Assembly (NCBI RefSeq): GCF_037044555.1
Contig: NZ_CP146275.1
Location: forward strand, 2,398,501-2,462,500
DNA length: 64,000 nt
Origin: Pelagibacterium nitratireducens
Lineage (GTDB): Bacteria; Pseudomonadota; Alphaproteobacteria; Rhizobiales; Devosiaceae
Direction: 5' to 3'
Part shown: positions 18,245 through 25,894 of the stretch, piece after piece
Layout of the letters: each line of letters opens with the position of its first letter
Position numbering within the stretch: position 1 is the first letter of the stretch
Notes under the pieces: model-generated
What the model was told of the DNA's origin: nothing
Seen by the model: the letters and a program-made list of their open reading frames with translations, nothing else
The model's database searches: none
Position numbers and translations under genes: made by a program

Positions 18245-19774
18245 GTGCCTTTATTGAACCGCCGCCTTTTTCTCGGCACCGGCCTGGCCGCCGCCGCTGT
18301 TTGGCCCAGCCTTGGAAGCGCGCGTGCGCAGACTTTCGATACCGATCCGTTTACGCTCGGCGTGGCATCAGGCTGCCCGACACCCGACGGCGTCATCCTC
18401 TGGACGCGGCTGGTCTTTCCGGTCGAGGCGGTCCCGCTTGCCGATCCCTTCGCGCCGATCCCTGAAGTCGCCATCCCCCCCATGGATGTTTTCTGGGAAG
18501 TGGCCGAGGATGAATCGTTTTCGCGGCCGGTGCGCTCCGGCATCTACCGGGCGGTTCAGAAATGGGGGCATTCGGTCCATGTGGCAGTGACCGGACTTGA
18601 GGCCGACCGCTGGTATTTCTATCGCTTCCGCTGCGGCAATGCCGAAAGCGGGGTCGGGCGCACCCGCACTGCGCCCGCCGCCGACGCGACCAATGACCGT
18701 TTCACCTTCGCCTTCGCGTCGTGCCAGCAATATGAGCAGGGCTATTACAGCGCCTATCGCGACATGGCCCAACGCGACCTCGATCTCGTCGTCCATCTGG
18801 GCGATTATATCTACGAGGTCAGCTACGGCAGCCATCTCGTGCGCCGGCACGGCAATGGATGGCCGCCAACCCTTCTAAGCGAATACCGGGACCGACACGC
18901 CCAGTACAAGTCCGATCCCGACTTGCAGGCCGCCCACGCCAATTTCCCCTGGCTGGCCGTCTGGGACGACCATGAGGTCATCAACAATTACGCCGATGAC
19001 GACGCCCCCAATGTCATCGGAGGCGAAAAATTCCTGCGCCAGCGGGCTGCGGCCTATCAGGCCTGGTACGAGCATATGCCCGTTCCACCCATTGCTGGCC
19101 GCGACTTTTCCAATTTCACAATCTATGGCCGGCACGGGTTCGGGCGCTTGCTCGATATCGCCATGCTCGACACCCGCCAATACCGCTCAGTACCGCTTGA
19201 AGGCTCCGATGATGCGCCCGAGCGCACCATGCTCGGTGACGCGCAGGAAGCTTGGTTCGATGCCACCCTTGAGGCCTCGCGGGCCAAATGGACGGTCATC
19301 GCCCAGCAGACGCTGCTCTCCGAACGCGACACCAAGGCAGGAGACGCAACCGGCTATAATCTCGATGGCTGGGACGGATACCACTCTGCCCGCACCCGAC
19401 TTCTCGACTCGGTGCGCGCCTCGGGGGCGGCCAATCCGCTGGTCATCGGTGGCGATCTGCATGCGTTTTACGCCGCCGACGTCAAAGAGGATTTCGAGGA
19501 CCCTGACAGCTCCACCCTCGCCACCGAATTTGTGACGGGGTCGATCACCTCCGATGGGCCCTCCGAAGCAAGCATTGCAACGGCGCTGGCCGAAAACCCG
19601 CACCTCAAATTCGCCAGCAGCCGCGAGCATGGCTATTCCATTCTCTCGCTCTCGCCCAAACAGGCGCAGGCCGATTTCATCGCGGTGTCCGATCGCAAGG
19701 ACCCCAACGCCAGCGCTGCGATCTTTCAGAGCTTTGCCGTGCTGGACGGAATGGCGGGAGTGAACCGCCTATGA
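18245..19774 (+). CDS. phoD: PhoD-type alkaline phosphatase/phosphodiesterase, Tat-exported
   Basis: Metal-dependent (Ca/Fe) periplasmic phosphatase of the PhoD family, 509 residues. The twin-arginine signal NRRLFLGTGLAAAA is followed by an Ala-rich h-region and ARA cleavage. An N-terminal Fn3-like domain and then the catalytic domain follow, with ASCQQYEQGYY, LGDYIYE, WDDHEVINNYA and GGDLHAFY. The GTG at 18245 is preferred because GGAG lies 7 nt upstream; an in-frame GTG at 18233 is the alternative. It would release phosphate from esters outside the membrane. It overlaps the HAD gene by ATGA. Confidence 0.92.
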   Translation: MPLLNRRLFLGTGLAAAAVWPSLGSARAQTFDTDPFTLGVASGCPTPDGVILWTRLVFPVEAVPLADPFAPIPEVAIPPMDVFWEVAEDESFSRPVRSGIYRAVQKWGHSVHVAVTGLEADRWYFYRFRCGNAESGVGRTRTAPAADATNDRFTFAFASCQQYEQGYYSAYRDMAQRDLDLVVHLGDYIYEVSYGSHLVRRHGNGWPPTLLSEYRDRHAQYKSDPDLQAAHANFPWLAVWDDHEVINNYADDDAPNVIGGEKFLRQRAAAYQAWYEHMPVPPIAGRDFSNFTIYGRHGFGRLLDIAMLDTRQYRSVPLEGSDDAPERTMLGDAQEAWFDATLEASRAKWTVIAQQTLLSERDTKAGDATGYNLDGWDGYHSARTRLLDSVRASGAANPLVIGGDLHAFYAADVKEDFEDPDSSTLATEFVTGSITSDGPSEASIATALAENPHLKFASSREHGYSILSLSPKQAQADFIAVSDRKDPNASAAIFQSFAVLDGMAGVNRL

Positions 19775-20451
19775 CCCGGCCACTCGATCTCGTCATTTTC
19801 GATTGCGACGGCGTGCTCATCGACAGCGAGCCGATCGCCAGCCGCACGCTGGCCCGGTCCCTCAGCGCCGCCGGACTTTCAATGACCGCCGAAGAGGCCC
19901 ATCGCACCTTCACCGGCAAGTCCGAAAGCGATTTGCGCTTCCATTTCAAGGCGGCGGGCATCAGCGCGCTCGATACCCTGTTTTCGAGCTGGCATTCCGA
20001 TGTGTACGCGGCGTTTGCGCGGGAATTGCGGGCGATGGCCGGAATAGAGCCGCTGCTGCGGGCCCTCGATGTCCCCAAATGCGTTGCCTCGAACAGCACA
20101 ATGGCACGCCTCGAAAGGAGCCTCGGACTGCTTGAGCTATGGGATATTTTTGCCCCTCATATCTTCAGTGCCGAAATGGTCGCCAGGCCCAAACCGGCGC
20201 CCGATCTGGTGCTCTACTGCCTCGCAGCTTTCGGGGCCCGCCCGGAGCGCTCAATCATGGTCGACGATAGCCATCATGGCATCCAGGCCGCCTGCGCCGC
20301 CGGGGTCAAGGCCATCGGTTTTGTCGATCCCAACGATCCGCGTCCCGACCGGCGTGAAGTGTTGCTTGCGGCCGGCGCCGCCGGCGTGGCCGTGGGCACG
20401 CAGGATCTGGCCGCACTGATCATCGCCGATCTGGCGCCCTCAACCCTTTAG
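19771..20451 (+). CDS. HAD-superfamily phosphatase
   Basis: A 226-residue HAD subfamily IA enzyme with motif [12 protein letters not shown], motif [11 protein letters not shown], the Lys in RPKPAPD and motif [15 protein letters not shown], plus the helical cap. It is translationally coupled to phoD and sits before ugpC. From this context a glycerol phosphate or sugar phosphate is the likely substrate, releasing cytosolic phosphate; the substrate call is inference. Confidence 0.88.
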   Translation: MTRPLDLVIFDCDGVLIDSEPIASRTLARSLSAAGLSMTAEEAHRTFTGKSESDLRFHFKAAGISALDTLFSSWHSDVYAAFARELRAMAGIEPLLRALDVPKCVASNSTMARLERSLGLLELWDIFAPHIFSAEMVARPKPAPDLVLYCLAAFGARPERSIMVDDSHHGIQAACAAGVKAIGFVDPNDPRPDRREVLLAAGAAGVAVGTQDLAALIIADLAPSTL

Positions 20452-20467
20452 AGACGGAAACTGCAAA

Positions 20468-21520
20468 ATGGCGAGCATTGCAATCAATCAGGCCCGGAAA
20501 GTCTATTCGGGCAATGTCACGGCCCTGCACGGCATCGACCTTGCCGTCGAGCCAGGGGAGCTCATGGTTTTGGTCGGCCCGTCAGGCTGCGGAAAATCGA
20601 CACTTCTGCGCATGATTGCCGGTCTTGAAACCATCACCAGCGGGACGATCGCCATTGACGGGCGCGTGGTCAATACGGTCGAACCTGCCGCCCGCGACAT
20701 TGCCATGGTGTTCCAGAATTACGCGCTCTATCCGCATATGAGCGTGCGCGGCAATCTCGAATACGGATTGAAGAACCGCGGTGTCGGCAAGCAGGACCGT
20801 CAGGCGCTCGTGGCCGAGGCCGCCCGCATCCTCGAACTCGAACCCTATCTCGAGCGCCGCCCGGCAGCGCTATCCGGCGGGCAACGCCAGCGCGTCGCCA
20901 TGGGTCGTGCCATTGTTCGCAAGCCCCGCGCCTTCCTGTTTGACGAACCCCTCTCCAATCTCGACGCCAAGCTGCGCGGCCAGATGCGGGTTGAAATCCG
21001 CCGGTTGCAAAAAGCACTCGATACGACGGCGATCTACGTCACCCACGACCAGCTCGAGGCCATGACCCTGGCCGATCGCCTCGTTGTCATGAACGGGGGA
21101 AACATCGAGCAGGTCGGCACACCCACCGAACTCTATGAACGGCCCCGCACGACCTTCGTTGCGCGCTTCATCGGCTCACCGGGCATGAACCTGCTCAATT
21201 CGGCAGCGCTTGCCGCGCAAGGGTTCCGACTACCCGATTTTCTCCCTCAATCGGGCTGCACCATCGGCATTCGCCCTGAAGACATCTTGCTCGACGACGA
21301 GACCGAACCAGGACTGGCTCTGAACGGCCGAGTCGAGGCCGTGGAAATACTCGGCAAGGAATCACTGGTCTATTTGGCTCTGGGCGGGATGGAGGATCTG
21401 GTTACCGTGAGGGCTGTTGGCAGTCGATGGCACACCGGGGCAACAGCGACACTTCATCTGCCCTATGCTCACCTCCATCTGTTCGACACTGACTCCGGTG
21501 AGCGTTTCGATGCGCGTTAG
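20468..21520 (+). CDS. ugpC: ABC transporter ATPase for glycerol-3-phosphate
   Basis: A 350-residue MalK/UgpC-type ATPase with Walker [18 protein letters not shown]-loop [12 protein letters not shown], signature [17 protein letters not shown], Walker [15 protein letters not shown] and H-loop VTHDQLEAM. The C-terminal TOBE-type regulatory domain runs from about residue 240 ([17 protein letters not shown]). Energises uptake through UgpAE. Last gene of the operon; no T-rich terminator was seen after it. Confidence 0.93.
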   Translation: MASIAINQARKVYSGNVTALHGIDLAVEPGELMVLVGPSGCGKSTLLRMIAGLETITSGTIAIDGRVVNTVEPAARDIAMVFQNYALYPHMSVRGNLEYGLKNRGVGKQDRQALVAEAARILELEPYLERRPAALSGGQRQRVAMGRAIVRKPRAFLFDEPLSNLDAKLRGQMRVEIRRLQKALDTTAIYVTHDQLEAMTLADRLVVMNGGNIEQVGTPTELYERPRTTFVARFIGSPGMNLLNSAALAAQGFRLPDFLPQSGCTIGIRPEDILLDDETEPGLALNGRVEAVEILGKESLVYLALGGMEDLVTVRAVGSRWHTGATATLHLPYAHLHLFDTDSGERFDAR

Positions 21521-21790
21521 GTGAGGCCATCGATCTGGTTGGGGCTTTGATCGCGCCCGCCAAGGCGCAGCGTAGGGCGCGCAAGCGTCCTCACCTGAAA
21601 TACGTCGAGGATTTTTTGCCGATATGGCGGACTTCGGATCAGTCAGAGCAATTGAACACGCGGTCGCTCTCTTCGGAGAAGGCCCCGGCAATTCACTCCG
21701 ATCGCCGCTGCTGCGGCATCAGGGAGTTGCGTGACGCGAGCTTTCCAATAATTCTGGTCCGACACGGGGACCAGTTTCACGGAGATCTTC

Positions 21791-23011
21791 TTGGGCATCG
21801 ACTATGACTATTGCGTCATTGGTGGCGGCATTGTGGGAGTGGCAACGGCCCATGCGCTGGCCGATCGTTTTCCCGATGCGGGCGTGGTTCTTGTGGAAAA
21901 GGAGGCCGAACTCGGCCGGCACCAGACAGGACACAATAGCGGGGTCATACATTCCGGAATCTACTACGCGCCAGGGAGTCTGAAAGCCAGACTGTGTGCG
22001 GAAGGCGAGCGCCGGACCAAAGCGTTTTGCCGTGAACACGGCATCGCATTCGAAGAGCGCGGCAAGCTGATTGTCGCAACAACTTCTCTCGAAGAACAGC
22101 GCCTCGATGCCCTTTGGCACCGCGCCAAGCTGAACGGTATCGTGACTGAATCTCTATCGGCAGGTGACATCGCCGAGCGCGAACCTCATATCGCGGGCAC
22201 AAAGGCCCTGTTTGTTCCCGCCGCGGCGATCGTGGACTATCTCGAGGTGGTCAAAAAGCTGGCTGATGCCTTTGTCAAAATGGGCGGCTCGCTCCTGCTC
22301 AACAACTCCGTTATGGCCATATCAGAGGATGACGATGCGGTTCGGGTGGAGCTCAACGACCGGACAATTCGGTCGAACAAGTTGGTCGCTTGCGCAGGCC
22401 TGCAATCGGATCGCCTTGCCAGAATGGCAGGGCTCAATCCGACCCACCAGATCGTGCCGTTCAGAGGCGAGTACTATAAAGTCCGTCAGGAGCGCTCCGA
22501 CCTTTGCCACGCCATGATTTACCCCGTTCCCGATCCCGACCTGCCGTTTCTGGGCATCCACCTTACCCCGATGATCAATGGACGTCTCACGGTCGGCCCA
22601 AATGCCGTGCTGGGATTTGCGCGCGAAGGCTATCCGAAATTTTCGGTCTCGATCCGTGACATCGCTTCATATGCCAGTTTTCCCGGCTTCTGGCGCTCAA
22701 TCAGGGCAAACCTGAAATCCGGTGTCGCCGAAATGATGGATTCGGTTTTCAAGGCGCGCTATCTGCGCGCCTGCCAGAAATACTGCCCCTCTCTTGATCT
22801 GGACGACCTGCAGCCGATGAGCGCGGGAATCCGGGCACAAGCGGTAGCGACAGACGGAACGCTCATCCATGATTTTCTTTTTCTCGACAGCCCACGACAG
22901 CTTCATGTCTGCAACGCGCCCTCCCCGGCCGCAACATCGGCCTTGCCGATCGCCGACATGATTGTCGACCGACTACAGGCCGACCGTCCTACCGCCACCT
23001 CACGCCGATAA
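21791..23011 (+). CDS. lhgO: L-2-hydroxyglutarate oxidase
   Basis: FAD-dependent oxidase or dehydrogenase of the DAAO fold, 406 residues. It has the dinucleotide site YCVIGGGIVGVATAHALAD, the LhgO-type EKEAELGRHQTGHNSGVIHSG and PFRGEYYK. It oxidises L-2-hydroxyglutarate to 2-oxoglutarate, passing electrons to the membrane quinone pool. The start appears to be TTG at 21791: GGAGA lies 6 nt upstream and the fold begins immediately (MGIDYDYCVIGGG). The 270 nt upstream show no recognisable gene. A truncated GntR regulator follows. Confidence 0.92.
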   Translation: MGIDYDYCVIGGGIVGVATAHALADRFPDAGVVLVEKEAELGRHQTGHNSGVIHSGIYYAPGSLKARLCAEGERRTKAFCREHGIAFEERGKLIVATTSLEEQRLDALWHRAKLNGIVTESLSAGDIAEREPHIAGTKALFVPAAAIVDYLEVVKKLADAFVKMGGSLLLNNSVMAISEDDDAVRVELNDRTIRSNKLVACAGLQSDRLARMAGLNPTHQIVPFRGEYYKVRQERSDLCHAMIYPVPDPDLPFLGIHLTPMINGRLTVGPNAVLGFAREGYPKFSVSIRDIASYASFPGFWRSIRANLKSGVAEMMDSVFKARYLRACQKYCPSLDLDDLQPMSAGIRAQAVATDGTLIHDFLFLDSPRQLHVCNAPSPAATSALPIADMIVDRLQADRPTATSRR

Positions 23012-23025
23012 GAGCGCTTCTCTGC

Positions 23026-23472
23026 TTGTCAAAGGTGCTGCCGCACAGAAATTCAGCACGCACTTGCTTCAGATACACTAATGTGCGCGTTCTCGCGGAA
23101 ACCGCAAACAAAGCAGCTGTTGCTGACCTGCGCGCCGCCAATGCCGACGTCCGCGACAGAGCCAATCAGAAGGAACACGCTGCGTTCCTGATCGCAGACC
23201 GCGAGTTCCACCACGCGATCTTCCGTCACGCCGATATCCTCGAACTCTGGCCGATCCTGCGCCGCCACAGTGGCCATCTCGACCGCCTGCGCATGCTCAA
23301 TCTGCCCAATATCGGCATGGAACGTGTCGTCGCCCTGCATGAAAAAATCATCGACGGCATTGCTGCCGAAGACCCCGCGGCCGCCATCGAGGCCATGCGG
23401 GAACACCTCTCCAAAACGCTTTCAATGCTTGATTGGGTCGGCCAGCAATATCCTGAATATCTCGAAATCTGA
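23026..23472 (+). pseudogene. GntR-family (FadR-type) regulator remnant, HTH missing
   Basis: From about residue 20 the frame matches the C-terminal FCD ligand domain of FadR-type GntR regulators: VRVLAETANKAAVADL, FLIADREFHHAIF (with the metal/ligand His), LRRHSGHLDRLR, HEKIIDGIAAEDPAAAIEAM and REHLSKTL. The roughly 70-residue winged-helix DNA-binding domain is absent, and nothing like it is found just upstream in any frame. No good ribosome site precedes the ATG. I read it as the relic of the regulator that once controlled lhgO. Confidence 0.75.
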
Positions 23473-23528
23473 TTGCAGCTATCTGTTTGCGCCATCAGCC
23501 AGTGACACATCCTGTGGGACGGCCCGCC

Positions 23529-24179
23529 TCACCTGCCCGTGTCGCGCCATGCACGTTGGGCTAGCAGGGCCGCTTCCACGCGATTGCGCACCTCCAGCTT
23601 GTCGAAAATGTTCGAGAGGTGGAACTTGACCGTCTTTTCCTGCACCTCGAGGGTCTTGCCGATCTCGGCGTTGCTGAAGCCCTGGCTGACGAGCCGGAGA
23701 ACCCGGGCCTCCTGATCGGTCAGCTTGGCAATAGCCTCCTGCTCGGGCGAGAGGGCATGGATCTGTTGCTGGCTCATGAGATCGCCAAGCAGCCGAGGCG
23801 ATATCTGCACGCGACCGTCAAAGATCTCCTTTATGGCATGGAGCAACTCGTTCGCCGTGGTGCCCTTGAGCAGATAGCTAACGGCACCCAGATCGAGCGA
23901 ACGGGAAACGTCATTGACCCTTGCCGATGCCGTTAGCATGACAACCAGCGTGTTGGGACTGACCTTAAGCACGTCGGCAATGGCATCTACGCCACCTGTT
24001 ATCATGGCCACGTCCAGCAGGAGCATATCGGGCCGATGGCGCCCAGCAAGCGTAACTGCCTCGGTGCCGTCTTCGCCTTGCGCGACCACATCGAAATCTG
24101 GCTCGAGTTCGAGTGTCTGTGTCAATCCCGACCGGAAGATCGGATGATCGTCGACAATGACGATACGCCGCTTAGACAT
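23529..24179 (-). CDS. NarL/FixJ-type response regulator
   Basis: A 216-residue response regulator. The receiver domain at 1-120 has the acidic pair in VDDHP, the phospho-acceptor Asp in DMLLLDVAM, a conserved Thr in VVMLTA and the Lys in LLKG. The LuxR-type HTH is at about 150-210 (LTDQEARVLRLVSQGFSNAEIGKTL, EKTVKFHLSNIFDKL). The ATG at 24179 overlaps the kinase stop by 8 nt, making it the partner of that kinase. A palindrome at 25676-25691 in front of the pair is a candidate autoregulatory site. Confidence 0.92.
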   Translation of the reverse strand: MSKRRIVIVDDHPIFRSGLTQTLELEPDFDVVAQGEDGTEAVTLAGRHRPDMLLLDVAMITGGVDAIADVLKVSPNTLVVMLTASARVNDVSRSLDLGAVSYLLKGTTANELLHAIKEIFDGRVQISPRLLGDLMSQQQIHALSPEQEAIAKLTDQEARVLRLVSQGFSNAEIGKTLEVQEKTVKFHLSNIFDKLEVRNRVEAALLAQRAWRDTGR

Positions 24180-25638
24180 GAGCCGCCTGTCCCCGCAGAT
24201 CAATCGACATCTCGAGCACACTGACCTCGTCCAGCCGCGAAAAGCGCAGTTCGCCACCAAGCGCGTTGATCCGGGCCTTGAGCCCCTTGAGGCCGATCCC
24301 CGGCAGGGAAACCGACCCCGGTGTTGACTTGCGTCCATAAGACACCACCCGGATATCCAACATATCCCGGGCATCCAGGGTTGCCTCTACCCGCGCGTTG
24401 TCGCCGACGCCGTGACGATAGGCATTGTTGAGCCCCTCCTGAACAAATCGAAACACACAGATATTGATCGACCGGTTGGATCGGCTCGACCGGTCCGGCC
24501 GTGCGTCACCCAATGCCAGATCGGCCTCTACCGTCATGTTTGTCCTGTCCTTGTGGATATGAATTGCGTGAGCAACCGCATCCGCCAATGTCCCTTCCTC
24601 GATCTGGGGCAAGACCAGACCGTGGGCGATATTGCGCACATCGTTGAGGGCCGACGTCAGATTGGTTTCGATTTCACCAAGCTCCGAATACAGAGCCTCC
24701 CGAGTTTTTGCCCTTCGGGCCTTTTCGACCTTGAGAACCGCGTAGCTGATCAACTGACTGGGTCCATCGTGAAGATCGGCTCCCAGCGCGCTGAGAAAAT
24801 GGTCATTGTGTTCGGTCAGCAGACGAGAGGCTGAAAGGGCCTGTTCGCGCAGAGCCTGGTTGCGGTCGGCAAGAATCTGGGTTTGCACCAATTGCGCAGA
24901 CAGGGATTTTTCCTGCCGCTCGAGCCTTTGGGAAGCGCGCCAGACCAGCGCGAACAGCGCCAGATAGAAGGCAAGACAGGCAAAGCCCACCGCGGCCCAA
25001 CTGCGGATCGAAGCGGCGGCCAGTGTCTCCCCGATATCGCTCGAGGCTTCGTGAATTTCCGACACGGCAATAATCTCTCCATCCGCACCGTGTATCGGGG
25101 TGTAGATTTCAGTATATGTGCGCTGGAATCCACGCGAGACGTGCTCTTGTGCCGAAAGGTCGGTCTCAAGCGCGACCACCATGCCATTGAAGGCCCGCAC
25201 GGCGCCGGGCGGCAATTCGAACTGCTCACCGATCAGACCTTCGGAATTGGAATAGAGCACCGTCCCGTCGGCGCGCCAAATGTCCAGATAAGGAACCCGA
25301 TCGGCAAATGCGCTCGTATCGAACAGACTGTCGAGTTGGGCATGCGCCTCGTCAGTGATGTCTCCCCCACTCCGCAACTCCCCCAGATGACTGACGATGG
25401 AACTGTCGACGAACAGAGCCGTCGCCACTGCCCGATGATAAAGCGCGTTCGAGCGCACGAAGTTCGCGATGACCGTTCCAGTGATGATCATGACCACAAT
25501 CATCACAGCGCCGCCCGCCAGGCTGAACTGCTCAATCAGGCTGCGCCGGCCCCACAAACCGAGCCAAAGCCTGTGCCACGAGCCCGGCGGTCTCGCCACC
25601 GTTTGTGCGTGTTCCAAATCCTCCCCCACTCCCGTCAA
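24172..25638 (-). CDS. Membrane sensor histidine kinase (HisKA_3/NarX-like)
   Basis: A 488-residue inner-membrane kinase. Helix 1 is at about 39-60 (SLAGGAVMIVVMIITGTVIA), followed by a periplasmic sensing domain of about 150 residues, helix 2 near 215-235 and a coiled coil (LERQEKSLSAQLVQTQILAD). The phospho-acceptor helix contains the LHDGP motif (GADLHDGPSQLISYAVL), and an ATPase domain at the C-terminus has the G-box LPGIGLKGLKARINALGG. The ligand is unknown. Cotranscribed with its response regulator and divergent from the RTX peroxidase, whose expression it probably governs. Confidence 0.9.
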   Translation of the reverse strand: MTGVGEDLEHAQTVARPPGSWHRLWLGLWGRRSLIEQFSLAGGAVMIVVMIITGTVIANFVRSNALYHRAVATALFVDSSIVSHLGELRSGGDITDEAHAQLDSLFDTSAFADRVPYLDIWRADGTVLYSNSEGLIGEQFELPPGAVRAFNGMVVALETDLSAQEHVSRGFQRTYTEIYTPIHGADGEIIAVSEIHEASSDIGETLAAASIRSWAAVGFACLAFYLALFALVWRASQRLERQEKSLSAQLVQTQILADRNQALREQALSASRLLTEHNDHFLSALGADLHDGPSQLISYAVLKVEKARRAKTREALYSELGEIETNLTSALNDVRNIAHGLVLPQIEEGTLADAVAHAIHIHKDRTNMTVEADLALGDARPDRSSRSNRSINICVFRFVQEGLNNAYRHGVGDNARVEATLDARDMLDIRVVSYGRKSTPGSVSLPGIGLKGLKARINALGGELRFSRLDEVSVLEMSIDLRGQAAHV

Positions 25639-25675
25639 GCCGCTCGATGCCGTCTGAATGGTACATCCTCCAACT

Positions 25676-25691
25676 ACTGAATTACTTCAGT
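25676..25691. promoter_or_regulatory. Palindrome upstream of the two-component genes
   Basis: ACTGAA-ttac-TTCAGT is a perfect 6-bp-arm inverted repeat, 38 nt before the kinase start. Size and spacing suit a dimeric NarL-type regulator. It is distinct from the CTGGACC palindrome 69 bp away. Confidence 0.45.
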
Positions 25692-25744
25692 TTTACCACC
25701 GCAGGCAAACATTCCTTGACAAAACGCAAGTGAAACCCGGAACG

Positions 25745-25766
25745 CTGGACCAAGGTCCAGTATAAT
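25745..25766 (+). promoter_or_regulatory. Perfect palindrome joined to a TATAAT box, RTX peroxidase promoter
   Basis: CTGGACC-AA-GGTCCAG is a perfect 7-bp-arm inverted repeat at 25745-25760, directly followed by TATAAT at 25761-25766. No good -35 hexamer lies 16-18 bp upstream of TATAAT, so activator dependence is likely. A related copy lies at 38251 before the orphan response regulator, at a similar distance (125-135 nt) from the start codon. Confidence 0.65.
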
Positions 25767-25894
25767 TTCGGACCTAAGCCCCCCTACTCCGTCAGACCAT
25801 CTGTCATTACCTAAGGCCGCCATTTCAGCGAACATCCAGTCCAAGATGAACAATTTGGGCGTGGTGCAACCACGACAAAGGACAGGGGACTGAA

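Noticed and set aside
21521..21790. Short plus-strand frame (21547-21807) as a gene
   Set aside because: No ribosome site, no domain, and it overlaps the lhgO ribosome site and start; treated as promoter region.
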